Positions 25,063 to 32,477 of a stretch of 37,495 nt of DNA are shown here, one piece after another; the first letter of the stretch is position 1; each line of letters begins with the position of its first letter. The notes under the pieces were generated by a model. The model was not told the origin of the DNA. It worked only from the letters and a program-made list of their open reading frames with translations, and did not search any database. The position numbers and the translations under genes were made by a program. Location: positions 1 through 37,495 of the forward strand of contig CAJTUD010000025.1 of the NCBI GenBank assembly GCA_910579725.1. The letters run 5' to 3'. The stretch is from an uncultured Oscillospiraceae bacterium. GTDB lineage: Bacteria > Bacillota > Clostridia > Oscillospirales > Oscillospiraceae.

Positions 25063-25608
25063 CTATTTTCCGGCCTCACCCCCTTTATAGAACCGCAGCC
25101 GCTCTCCCTGCCGTAAAACGAAAAAGTGGCTCCGGGACAATGTGATCTGCCGGTGCTGTTCCATATTTTCCAGCGGCAGCAGGAAAACATAGTTCTTCTG
25201 CTCCGCCTGCAAAAGCTGGCTGATACGCCCCTCGTGTCCGGGCTGCACCGGCATCACTGCGAAGTAGTCGATCCATCCATCGGAACGTTGGAGGAGGAAG
25301 CAGAGCTTATACGGCTGCCGCGCGGATACCTGAAGCAATCGCTCCGGCCTGAGCGCGAGAAGCACATCCAGCGACAAAAGGATTTCACTGTCCGGCCTGT
25401 CGCGCAGCAGGTCCGGCAGACAGATGCAGCCGTCTCCGGAGCGGGCCAGCAGACCCATGTATCGCAGACGGCGCAGCAAGGCCCCGGCATGAATGATTTC
25501 CTTTTGCGGCTCATTGATCCGCAGCAGCGGCAGCACCTGATCCAGGCGGATGAAGCCGGTCTCCCGCAGAATGGACAGGAAGTACCGCTGATCCTCTGTC
25601 AGATTCAT
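25063..25608 (-). CDS. Small winged-helix-like protein (possible DUF5697)
   Basis: The 181 residues begin MNLTEDQRYFLSILRETGFI with a helix-turn-helix-like layout (LRINEPQKEIIHAGALLRRL, then MGLLARSGDGCICLP), followed by a beta-rich C-terminal half. The shape resembles a small protein family often found next to RepA_N genes on Clostridia elements, which I tentatively call DUF5697. GGAGGTGG precedes the ATG, 16 bp after the repA stop codon. A DNA-binding regulatory or replication-accessory role is possible. Confidence 0.6.
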   Translation of the reverse strand: MNLTEDQRYFLSILRETGFIRLDQVLPLLRINEPQKEIIHAGALLRRLRYMGLLARSGDGCICLPDLLRDRPDSEILLSLDVLLALRPERLLQVSARQPYKLCFLLQRSDGWIDYFAVMPVQPGHEGRISQLLQAEQKNYVFLLPLENMEQHRQITLSRSHFFVLRQGERLRFYKGGEAGK

Positions 25609-25624
25609 AAAGGCCCCACCTCCT

Positions 25625-26737
25625 TTACCTGCCCGCCGGCGGCGCAGGCGGCCCGCCTAAGCTGTTCAGGTACGGGTCCACCAGAAGGTCGCTGTGGGTC
25701 TCGCAAATGGTATTAAAAATGACCGCCATTGTGTAAGCGGTCGAGTTCTTCACATCACGCTGGTTGGCCGCCAGCTTGCTTTGCACGCTCTGGAGGATGA
25801 TGCCGTCCAAGTCCCACAGCCGGGAACGCACGTTGGTCCGGGGCAGCACAGCCTTCCCAATCCGAAAGCTGTCGGAGTAAAACAGCCGCTCAATGGCGTT
25901 GGCAAATACCTTTGCCGTATCCGGGTCGAAGATCCAAAGCTCGCAGTTCTCCAATATCTGCGCCAGCTGTTCCTGCTCGCTCATACCCCGGGCGGCGGTG
26001 AAATACTCCCTTCCCGGCCCCGTCTCCGCCAGTCCGCCCCCTTCACCGACGGACAGACTGATTTCTGTATGACTTTGTTCAGTATTTCTTTTTTCTTTAT
26101 AACTGGGGTGCCGTTCTGGACCTTCTGGAAGTGCCGTTCCCGCACTTTTAGAGATGCCGGTTCCGCACTTCTGGAGGTGCTGTATCGGCACTTCTAAAGC
26201 GGGCGCGTGCGCCCCTGCTTGGCTGATGGGCGGGTCAAGAGGTGCGGATTCGGCACTTCTCAGGCCGCTGTCCCCGCCGGCCTCCTCCGGTCCTGCCTCC
26301 GGCTCCCCGCCAGCCGCCTCATGCTCCGGCGGCACAAAGGGAGCGCTGCCGCTTTTGGGTTCGGGATGCTCTATCAGCGCAAGATAGATCTGATTGGCGT
26401 CCCCTCGACCGCAGCGCTTCTCCCAGATCAGCCCGGCGGCGGTCAGCTCCTTCATGGCCTCGATGATCTTACGGTAGCTGACCTGCATCTCCTCCGCCAG
26501 AGAGCGGCGGGTATAAATGATAAACACCGCCCCGTCCTCGTTCACCCAGCCATTGAGCCGGGAGAGCTGGAAGCGGTTCAGAAGGAAAGTGTAGGCCACC
26601 TTCGTCTCCAGCGCCAGTTCCATGTATTTGGTGTCTGTGAACAGCCAGCGGGGCATCTGCAAGTGATAGATATTCTGAACGTCTCCCTGTTTCATCAGGG
26701 GAAACGAGGGCTTTTGCGTCATAGGGGCTGCCTTCAT
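25625..26737 (-). CDS. repA: RepA_N-type replication initiator
   Basis: The 370 residues begin with the RepA_N domain (about 18-123): DVQNIYHLQMPRWLFTD, then LALETKVAYTFLLNRFQLS and YRKIIEAMKELTAAGLIWEK. A low-complexity Pro/Glu/Ala linker (about 125-235) is followed by a C-terminal domain (about 245-360: LAQILENCELWIFDPDTAKV) resembling those of Clostridia RepA proteins. RepA_N proteins bind repeats to start theta replication. Unusually, the repeats lie inside the linker coding part (see repeat entry), as in other RepA_N systems where the origin is within rep. GAAAGGAGAG precedes the ATG. It is transcribed away from the divergent + strand toxin-antitoxin operon. Confidence 0.9.
   Translation of the reverse strand: MKAAPMTQKPSFPLMKQGDVQNIYHLQMPRWLFTDTKYMELALETKVAYTFLLNRFQLSRLNGWVNEDGAVFIIYTRRSLAEEMQVSYRKIIEAMKELTAAGLIWEKRCGRGDANQIYLALIEHPEPKSGSAPFVPPEHEAAGGEPEAGPEEAGGDSGLRSAESAPLDPPISQAGAHAPALEVPIQHLQKCGTGISKSAGTALPEGPERHPSYKEKRNTEQSHTEISLSVGEGGGLAETGPGREYFTAARGMSEQEQLAQILENCELWIFDPDTAKVFANAIERLFYSDSFRIGKAVLPRTNVRSRLWDLDGIILQSVQSKLAANQRDVKNSTAYTMAVIFNTICETHSDLLVDPYLNSLGGPPAPPAGR
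26070..26107. other. AT-rich stretch inside repA, possible unwinding element
   Basis: This stretch is notably AT-rich (TTTCTTTTTTCTTTATAAC near its end) in a GC-rich gene. It abuts the tandem repeats that start at 26108. Such a stretch next to iterons is the usual place where an origin melts. The functional reading is inference. Confidence 0.45.
26108..26264. repeat. Iteron-like 23-bp tandem repeats inside repA
   Basis: Four head-to-tail 23-bp copies lie at 26108, 26131, 26154 and 26177, sharing GTGCcg....GCACTTcT..aG; a fifth copy begins at 26242 (GTGCGGATTCGGCACTTCTC). Since 23 is not a multiple of 3, the copies are read in different frames in RepA, so the repetition is kept at DNA level. 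They lie in the linker-coding part of repA, where RepA_N origins are known to sit. Confidence 0.65.
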
Positions 26738-26779
26738 GATCGGTCTCTCCTTTCAACGGTAGTCATATCTGTAAATTGA

Positions 26780-26808
26780 TTGACATATTTACTGATGATG
26801 GGTATAAT
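26780..26808 (+). promoter_or_regulatory. Consensus promoter of the antitoxin/RelE operon
   Basis: TTGACA (26780-26785) is 17 bp from TATAAT (26803-26808), an exact match to the sigma-A consensus. The start codon lies about 20 bp beyond the likely transcription start. The region between this and the repA ATG at 26737 is short, so both genes share it. Confidence 0.9.
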
Positions 26809-26833
26809 ATTAGGGTAGAGGAGCGTGAGTAAT

Positions 26834-27157
26834 ATGGATACCATTCGAGGGGCAATCGAAAATACCGTTTCGATTTCACAGTTTAATAAAGGGCTTGCCG
26901 GCAGGGTGTTTGAGGAAGTCAAACGCTGCGGGGCCAAGGTCGTCATGAAAAACAACATGGCGGAGTGTGTTTTGATGTCGCCTGCGGAGTATGTGCGCCT
27001 GATGGACGAGGTGAACGACGCCCGCTTAACGGCGGAGGCTGCCACGCGCATGGCGCACTTTGACCCCGCCGCCCTGCTTTCCCAGCAGCAGGTGGATGAA
27101 GCGCTGGGCTTTACGCCGGCGGATTATGCCGACACATCCGAGGTGGAGTTTGAATGA
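26834..27157 (+). CDS. Phd/YefM-like antitoxin
   Basis: The 107 residues begin MDTIRGAIENTVSISQFNKG and continue RVFEEVKRCGAKVVMKNNM and CVLMSPAEYVRLMDEVND, the Phd/YefM-type DNA-binding fold. A long C-terminal tail (QQQVDEALGFTPADYA) probably neutralises the toxin. I chose ATG at 26834 (10 nt after GAGGAG); a GTG at 26825 is too close to the RBS. The stop overlaps the toxin start in ATGA. The cassette is on the strand opposite to the conjugation genes. Confidence 0.85.
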   Translation: MDTIRGAIENTVSISQFNKGLAGRVFEEVKRCGAKVVMKNNMAECVLMSPAEYVRLMDEVNDARLTAEAATRMAHFDPAALLSQQQVDEALGFTPADYADTSEVEFE

Positions 27158-27495
27158 GCTGGGAAATCAGGTATTTGCCCGAAGTGTTAGAGGACTTTCG
27201 GGCGTTGGATGGAAGCCAGCGGATATTGGTACGCAAAGCGATTGAAAAGGTGCGGAAAAATCCTTTGCCGGAAACCGAAGGCGGATACGGCAAATGGCTG
27301 GGCAACAAAGGCGCTTCTAAGCTGTCCGGCTTTCTGAAAATCAAGCTGCGGGGCGCAGGACTCAGGATCGTCTATCAGCTTGTCCGGAACGCCAACCGCA
27401 TGGTCTTGGTTGTGATCGGTGTCCGCGAGGACGACGCGGTTTATGAGATCGCGCATCATCGAATCGCCAAACATGATTTACAGGGAAAGCAGTGA
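27154..27495 (+). CDS. RelE/ParE-superfamily toxin
   Basis: The 113 residues have the RelE fold pattern: MSWEIRYLPEVLEDFRALD, a helical pair (ILVRKAIEKVRKNPLPE), then SGFLKIKLRGAGLRIVYQLV and VLVVIGVREDDAVYEIAHHR. The conserved basic residues of the beta sheet (KIKLRGAGLRIVYQ) suit ribosome-dependent mRNA cleavage as in RelE, but a ParE-like gyrase target cannot be excluded. It overlaps the antitoxin gene by four bases. Confidence 0.88.
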   Translation: MSWEIRYLPEVLEDFRALDGSQRILVRKAIEKVRKNPLPETEGGYGKWLGNKGASKLSGFLKIKLRGAGLRIVYQLVRNANRMVLVVIGVREDDAVYEIAHHRIAKHDLQGKQ

Positions 27496-27503
27496 GGTTC
27501 ACC

Positions 27504-27761
27504 ATGCGTCATATCCGTCTTATCCCCGATTGGGAAGAACGATCTTCCAAGGCCGCTCATTCCGATTCCAGAGGCTGCGGAGCGGCTGGTCCTGAAAAAA
27601 GCGAATGCGGCCTTGCGGCGACTTTTGGCATAGAGCGCAATGCCGGGGTGGAACTGGCCTTGGATGAGGCTGATCGAGCGGCGGTGCTGACTGCTGTGCG
27701 CTATTCCGCGCAGGAAGTATTCAGCCGGGCGAGAGGGCGTATCCAAGGACACAAAGCATGA
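27504..27761 (+). CDS. Small hypothetical protein downstream of RelE
   Basis: The 85 residues begin MRHIRLIPDWEERSSKAAHS and end VRYSAQEVFSRARGRIQGHK. The start is ATG at 27504 after GAGG; a GTG at 27492 overlaps the toxin stop. I do not recognise the family and codon texture does not settle whether it is real. It could be a third gene of the toxin-antitoxin operon or a remnant. The 85 bp to the next gene's stop codon hold nothing visible. Confidence 0.4.
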   Translation: MRHIRLIPDWEERSSKAAHSDSRGCGAAGPEKSECGLAATFGIERNAGVELALDEADRAAVLTAVRYSAQEVFSRARGRIQGHKA

Positions 27762-27846
27762 TGGGCCGCATATTCTTTTTGCATAGGAATCGGTTTTGAA
27801 ATCCGGTCTGACACTTTGCCTGCAAAGCCGGGGAGGGACAGCGCAT

Positions 27847-29985
27847 TCAGAGCTGCCCCTCCTCTTTCCGTTCACCGCCCACATCTTGGGGCAGGGTTTC
27901 TATCAGGTCAAGAGCGCCGTAGGGGGCGTCCTGGCCCGGTTCCTGAGCCGGGGAATCAAAGCCGCTTATCTCCGGGTCCAAAAGGCCGTAGTCGTACTGG
28001 GCCATCCTTCCAGCCTGCTCCGCGGCGGGCGGGTCGTGCCGGGGTACCGGTTCCGACTGTTCGGGGGCCGGTTCCGGCGGCGGATTCTCTTCCGGCGGTG
28101 CCGCCGGCTGTACGGGGGCGGAGGGCTTGGCCTCTTCCTGCCGCCAATGGGGAATGTACTCGGCTACCCGCACATCCCGCAGCCGTCCAAAGCTGGGATG
28201 TTCGTCCGGGATGATCTTATAGAGGCGCAGGGGCTTTTCCCCACGCAGCAGCACCAGGCACTCCCGGTTGTCCATACGCAGGATCTCATCCGGGAGCATC
28301 AATGCCCTCTGGGTATTGCTCTTGGTCTGGCTGTAGGGCCGGGTGGAGGTATAGACTGGGGAGAACAGGGGCATCAGAGGCATCTGGTTGTTCTCCACCT
28401 TGATCGTCACCATGCCGCACTTTTTAGAGATATAGGTAGCGGTGTCCACATCGTTGCAGCCGAGGCAGATTTGAATGTCAGTGCAGCCGATCAGCTCCTC
28501 CCACTCTGTTTTGGGGTAGCGGTCCTGAAGCTGTGGGATGGACTGGACGATGATCTGACAGAAGATGGCCGAGCCGCGGCAGACGTTGAGCACCCGCTTG
28601 AAGTCCACCAGCTTGCCGATATTGCAGAACTCCTCCAGACATACATTTACCGTTACCGGCAGCCGCCCATGGTCCCCATGCCTGCGGCCATAGTCCATCA
28701 GGCGGGTAAAAAGCTGGGAGAAGAACAGAGAGCTTAGAAATTCCAAGGAGGAATCCTGCGCCGAGATGCAGCAGAAGTAGGCGCAGGGCTTTTTCCCCGG
28801 CAACGTCAGATCAATTTCGTTGTAGGATGTGATCTTATCCACCAGCGGATTTTGAAACACCGAAAGCCGGTTGCCCAGGCCAATGGCGATGTTTCCCCAG
28901 ATCTGGCGGTTGGCCAGCTTAAAGATACCGTAGGGCGGCAGAGCCGGGTGGCCTTTGGGCAGGGCCTCAAACCGCCGCTCCAGGTCGGCAAAGGATTCGT
29001 TGGAGAGCATCCGGTAGATGGCTCCCAGGGACCGCTGCTGGATGGGCAGCAGCTCCTTTGTGCCGGGGACGGTCTGGGAGGCGACATAGTGCATCAGCGC
29101 CATGAGCAGGTTCAGCTCCGCTTTTTCCCAGAAATCCTGCCGCTCATTGGCGTTGGAGGTGTTCTTGATGATGACCTCCGCGATGGACTGTACCAGGTCC
29201 TTGTCATGCTCGATCTCGCTGAGGCAGTTCCACGCGTCGCTGTTCTCCATGTCGAGGAGGTTGAACATCCGTACCTCGTAGCCTTCCTCCTTCAGGAAGG
29301 CGGACATACTCTCGTAAATTTCGCCCTTGGGATCGACCAGGACCATACTCTCCTTCCGGCGGGCGGTCTGGAGGATGAAGGGCTTTACAAAGCCTCTGGT
29401 TTTTCCTGAGCCGGTGGCGCCGTAGATCATGGTGTGCTCGGTCAATCCGCTGCCGGGGCGCAGCGTCACATATTCGGCATACTTGTCGTCGTCATCGGGG
29501 GCGTCCTTTTGCTTTCCCAGCAATGTCCGGTCCAATTCTTTGATGGAGCCGGTGAGGACGATCCGCGTCTGCTCCTTCCGGCTCATAAACCCGGAGGTGC
29601 CATGGGTGCCGTCCGGCAGAATGTCAAAGCCCCGCTTGTCGTGGATGTACTTGTAGCCGGAAAACCAGATATAGCCTTTCTTTGCAATCAGGCAGACCAG
29701 CAGCGCGCCCACCAGCGTCACCGCCAGCCCCGTAGGGGAAAAGACGGCTAAGAGATTACGGAAGGGATTGACCACCCAAATGGAATCCACCGCTTCGCCT
29801 GTTTGGTTGAAGGTGGCTTGGGTGCCCAGCCGGATGGAGTTGATGAGCATCCCGTAAAAGTACCAAGCGGAGAGTCCCAGTGGAAGGTAGAGTTTCCATT
29901 TTCCCTTATGCTTTTCCCAGAGCCGCCCCAGCTTCTTCCCCCAGCGGTCCTCCAGCTTGGCAATATAGGCAGAGAGCTTAAACAT
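27847..29985 (-). CDS. virD4: TraG/VirD4-type coupling protein
   Basis: The 712 residues have two N-terminal membrane helices (about 32-50 and 83-101), Walker A GATGSGKT (189-196) and a Walker B-like VNVCLEEFCNIG, where the usual LDEFANIG is changed to LEEFCNIG. A Pro/Glu-rich tail (about 610-700) follows. Type IV coupling proteins link the DNA-relaxase complex to the secretion channel. The start ATG overlaps the upstream gene by 8 nt, with GGGAGGG as RBS. No relaxase gene is visible in the window. Confidence 0.93.
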   Translation of the reverse strand: MFKLSAYIAKLEDRWGKKLGRLWEKHKGKWKLYLPLGLSAWYFYGMLINSIRLGTQATFNQTGEAVDSIWVVNPFRNLLAVFSPTGLAVTLVGALLVCLIAKKGYIWFSGYKYIHDKRGFDILPDGTHGTSGFMSRKEQTRIVLTGSIKELDRTLLGKQKDAPDDDDKYAEYVTLRPGSGLTEHTMIYGATGSGKTRGFVKPFILQTARRKESMVLVDPKGEIYESMSAFLKEEGYEVRMFNLLDMENSDAWNCLSEIEHDKDLVQSIAEVIIKNTSNANERQDFWEKAELNLLMALMHYVASQTVPGTKELLPIQQRSLGAIYRMLSNESFADLERRFEALPKGHPALPPYGIFKLANRQIWGNIAIGLGNRLSVFQNPLVDKITSYNEIDLTLPGKKPCAYFCCISAQDSSLEFLSSLFFSQLFTRLMDYGRRHGDHGRLPVTVNVCLEEFCNIGKLVDFKRVLNVCRGSAIFCQIIVQSIPQLQDRYPKTEWEELIGCTDIQICLGCNDVDTATYISKKCGMVTIKVENNQMPLMPLFSPVYTSTRPYSQTKSNTQRALMLPDEILRMDNRECLVLLRGEKPLRLYKIIPDEHPSFGRLRDVRVAEYIPHWRQEEAKPSAPVQPAAPPEENPPPEPAPEQSEPVPRHDPPAAEQAGRMAQYDYGLLDPEISGFDSPAQEPGQDAPYGALDLIETLPQDVGGERKEEGQL

Positions 29986-31093
29986 GGGCCAGCCCTCCCT
30001 TCATCTGCAAGGGGGCGTCCGGCCATGGGTCGCCTAAAGCGCATTCGCCGCCAAAGGCCACCGAGAGGACCTTGGAATTGACGCGCAGGGGCCGGATAGA
30101 GGCGTCCTTGGGAAAGAAGTCCAGCAGGAGACCGGACATCTGCCCCTCCAGCGCCGCCACGAGAATTTCCTTCCGGTTCTGCTGCCGGGCGTCCCGGCAC
30201 ACTCTGTCCAATCTCCGCAGATCCATATCCACCGCAATCACCAGCGGGTTCCCATCCACTTGGCCGTCCGCCTCCGGGAGCCGGCCGTCCTCCGCCTTCC
30301 AGCGGGCGCCGAAGGCGGCCTGGGCGATCCGGGCATGGTAGCTCGCCTGACGCATAATGGACAACTGCAACGCGCCGGTGTCGTCACAGGAAAGCAGACA
30401 GGCGGGGATACCAAGCTGGGGGTATGCCTGGCTGTAATCCACAAAGCCCTTTTTCCCGTTTCGGGCGGATCGTGTTTTTTGGGTCAGCACCTCGTAGACA
30501 GCGCGGTAGCTGTCTCCCGCGAACAGGATGACCTGGGGCGTATCCAGCCGCTCGCTGAATACCGAGGCAAGGTTGTGCAGGTGGGCCAGTTCATTGTTCA
30601 TAAAAAAGCCGGAGTGTTCCTCGCACACATACTGGACCATGTACGCTGCGCCGCCCCAGTGGCCGAAGCCGGCGCAGCCCGCGGCGTTCATCAGGTTCCC
30701 ATCACCGGCGCGGAGGGCGAAGGCGGGGAGGAATACCGGCTGGCGTTTGAGGCGTTCCACCTTGTCTAAGGCGGGTTCAATTCCTGCGCCGAGGCAGGTA
30801 AGCAGAATGGCGCCGACCTCTAAGCGGCGGCGAAGGGCCGGACTCTGGGAGTAGGGCCGCTTGGAGGGCGGCTGATAGTGCAGGTCAAACGAGGATAAAA
30901 GGCGGTAGCCCTCCGGGGTAAGCGTCAGGTATTCGCCGCTCCGGGAAAAGGCCAGCAGCCCTAACGAGGCCAGCAGTTCCGCCTCATGGAAAAGCTGCTT
31001 CAGCGGGGACAGCGCCCGCAGCGGTGCGAGGGGCAGCCATTGGTAAGCCCCAGCCAAACGCAGCAGGCCAAAATCCCTGCGGTCGTACAGCAT
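29978..31093 (-). CDS. Hypothetical conjugation-region protein (371 aa)
   Basis: AAAGGAGGAG precedes the ATG. The N-terminal 75 residues look like a winged helix (LASLGLLAFSRSGEYLTLTP), and the middle is mixed alpha/beta with several Gly-rich turns (GDGNLMNAAGCAGFGHWGG). No membrane segment and no catalytic motif I can name. The gene overlaps virD4 and is therefore probably co-transcribed with it. It could regulate transfer or bind the upstream repeats; that is speculation. Confidence 0.65.
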   Translation of the reverse strand: MLYDRRDFGLLRLAGAYQWLPLAPLRALSPLKQLFHEAELLASLGLLAFSRSGEYLTLTPEGYRLLSSFDLHYQPPSKRPYSQSPALRRRLEVGAILLTCLGAGIEPALDKVERLKRQPVFLPAFALRAGDGNLMNAAGCAGFGHWGGAAYMVQYVCEEHSGFFMNNELAHLHNLASVFSERLDTPQVILFAGDSYRAVYEVLTQKTRSARNGKKGFVDYSQAYPQLGIPACLLSCDDTGALQLSIMRQASYHARIAQAAFGARWKAEDGRLPEADGQVDGNPLVIAVDMDLRRLDRVCRDARQQNRKEILVAALEGQMSGLLLDFFPKDASIRPLRVNSKVLSVAFGGECALGDPWPDAPLQMKGGLAHV

Positions 31094-31124
31094 TGCGGAC
31101 TCCTCCTTTCAAATGTGGGCGTCA

Positions 31125-31363
31125 ATGTAACCGAAGGTGACATAGGACGGTTACATTTTTCCTATGTAACCGAAGGTTTGAAGAAAAAAAGCCTTGTGGC
31201 GCAAGGGAAAAACCACGCTGACCATCGGTTACAACGGGGTGCGGATGTAACCGATGGTCAGCCGCAGAATTGTTCCGCCAATGTAACCGATGGCCGGGGG
31301 TTTTGCGGGGAGAATGTAACCGGAGGTCATACCGGGATTTACAGCCCGGATGTAACCGAAGGT
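31125..31363. repeat. Eight copies of a 14-bp motif in an intergenic region
   Basis: ATGTAACCGAWGGT or close variants occur at 31125, 31164, 31245, 31281, 31314 and 31350 on +, and at 31221-31234 and about 31148-31156 (partial) on -. The last three direct steps are 36, 33 and 36 bp, about three helical turns. They fill the gap between the stop of the 31363-32016 gene and the start of the 371-residue gene. This looks like a protein-binding array (partition, origin or transfer site). No homologue is recalled. Confidence 0.75.
31217..31262. repeat. 17-bp perfect inverted repeat
   Basis: GCTGACCATCGGTTACA (31217-31233) and its exact complement (31246-31262) flank a 12-nt spacer. The arms contain two of the 14-bp motif copies in opposite orientation. 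A stable cruciform or hairpin is possible, as at nick or replication sites. Confidence 0.8.
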
Positions 31364-32016
31364 CAGCGGGAAAAGGGGAAATGGTCCGAGCGCATAAAAA
31401 AGAAATCCCCCGCGTCCGCCATGGGCAGCACATAGATATGGCACTGCGCTTCCGGCGAGCGTTGGGAGAGCAGGCACAGGCTCAGGCTGAACTGATCGTC
31501 GTCGGCCACCAGCCGCCCCTTGATGGCGTTGGAGACCGCCTTCCACCCCTTGTTGTCCGCGTCATACACCTGCCGGGAATCCACATCGCAGTATTCGTCT
31601 ATCACCAGCAGCGCCTGTTCCAGCAGCGGGAGTTTTCCATGCCGGCGCTCATGCCGGTCCAGCAGCCGGGAGATGGTGTCGGTCAGCCACAGGGGCGGAG
31701 CAAACCGGCAGTGGGGCAGCAGGGTGTTCAGCTGGATATGGAGCCAGCCAAACTCGTTTACTTCCACTTTCCCGGCAGCGTCCAGCGGGGACAGCGCCGG
31801 CTTTTGGCCGACAGTGGGAACCGGCGGCAGACAGCTTTCGCATAGGGCGCGCAGATGCACTGTGCCCTGCTCCATGCGGGCGGCGGTCTGCTCCAGAGCT
31901 TCCGCCATGTTTTCGGGACGGGAAGCTCCGATCAGCGCGGCCACTTGGCCGCTGGCTTGATAGGCCCCGTAGGTCAGGGCTTGGATCTGCTTGATTGCTT
32001 CTTTTGGGCTTTGCAT
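31363..32016 (-). CDS. Hypothetical protein (217 aa), possible DUF6100
   Basis: GAAGGAGCG precedes the ATG. The protein starts MQSPKEAIKQIQALTYGAYQ and is helical for about 85 residues, then mixed (GWLHIQLNTLLPHCRFAPPL, then DNKGWKAVSNAIKGRLVADD). The overall look recalls DUF6100 proteins of Clostridia conjugative elements, but I cannot confirm. It lies directly upstream of the repeat array and may bind it; that is inference. It is divergent from the + strand MNT cassette. Confidence 0.6.
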   Translation of the reverse strand: MQSPKEAIKQIQALTYGAYQASGQVAALIGASRPENMAEALEQTAARMEQGTVHLRALCESCLPPVPTVGQKPALSPLDAAGKVEVNEFGWLHIQLNTLLPHCRFAPPLWLTDTISRLLDRHERRHGKLPLLEQALLVIDEYCDVDSRQVYDADNKGWKAVSNAIKGRLVADDDQFSLSLCLLSQRSPEAQCHIYVLPMADAGDFFFMRSDHFPFSR

Positions 32017-32033
32017 AATTTTCGCTCCTTCGC

Positions 32034-32062
32034 TTGTGTTTTTTGGGAAAATCGTTTACAAT
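32034..32062 (+). promoter_or_regulatory. Possible promoter of the MNT/Uma2 cassette
   Basis: TTGTGT (32034-32039) is 17 bp from TACAAT (32057-32062). The -35 match is only partial. The spacing and the position 38 bp before the gene's GTG fit. Confidence 0.4.
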
Positions 32063-32099
32063 ATGGATAACGATAATATACGGAATGGAGGGGTACAGG

Positions 32100-32402
32100 G
32101 TGTCGGAGCAGGTTTATACCAGAGATGAGATCATCGGCGTGATCCTCCCCCTTTTGAAAAAGTATCGGGCGGAGGGCGCCATATTGTTCGGTTCCTATGC
32201 CCGGCAAGAGGCCAACGCACAATCCGATATTGATTTGGTCGTGATTGGCGGTTCCCGGTTCGATCCCACAGACGTCTTTAGTCTGGCAGACGATTTGCAC
32301 CGCCTGACGGGAAAACAGGTGGATGTATACGAACAGCGGGAGATCAATGCCGGAACGGAGTTTTACAATGCGGTATTTTCAGAGGGGGTGCAGATTGCGT
32401 GA
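32100..32402 (+). CDS. MNT-type nucleotidyltransferase
   Basis: The 100 residues carry the minimal nucleotidyltransferase signature LFGSYARQEANAQSDIDLVV (Gly-Ser then Asp-x-Asp). MNT proteins act as antitoxins by modifying HEPN toxins, usually adding AMP to a Tyr. Here no intact HEPN gene follows; only a frame that begins at the overlapping GTG (32400) and ends after 14 codons. The start is GTG at 32100 with GGAGGGG upstream; an ATG at 32085 is the alternative. It stands as an orphan member. Confidence 0.8.
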   Translation: MSEQVYTRDEIIGVILPLLKKYRAEGAILFGSYARQEANAQSDIDLVVIGGSRFDPTDVFSLADDLHRLTGKQVDVYEQREINAGTEFYNAVFSEGVQIA

Positions 32403-32477
32403 AGTATAGCGATGCACAACGGTTCCCCCAAATGCTCGTATGATATACAAACGGCTGACAGTGAGAGGAGTGATTCC

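Noticed and set aside
31125..31363. CRISPR array
   Set aside because: The 14-bp motifs are too short, occur in both orientations, and are irregularly spaced; no cas genes are near.
30986..31435. Plus-strand frame with repeated NVT(D/E)G units
   Set aside because: The repetition comes from the 14-bp DNA motif array, not from a protein repeat; part of it lies over two real minus-strand genes.
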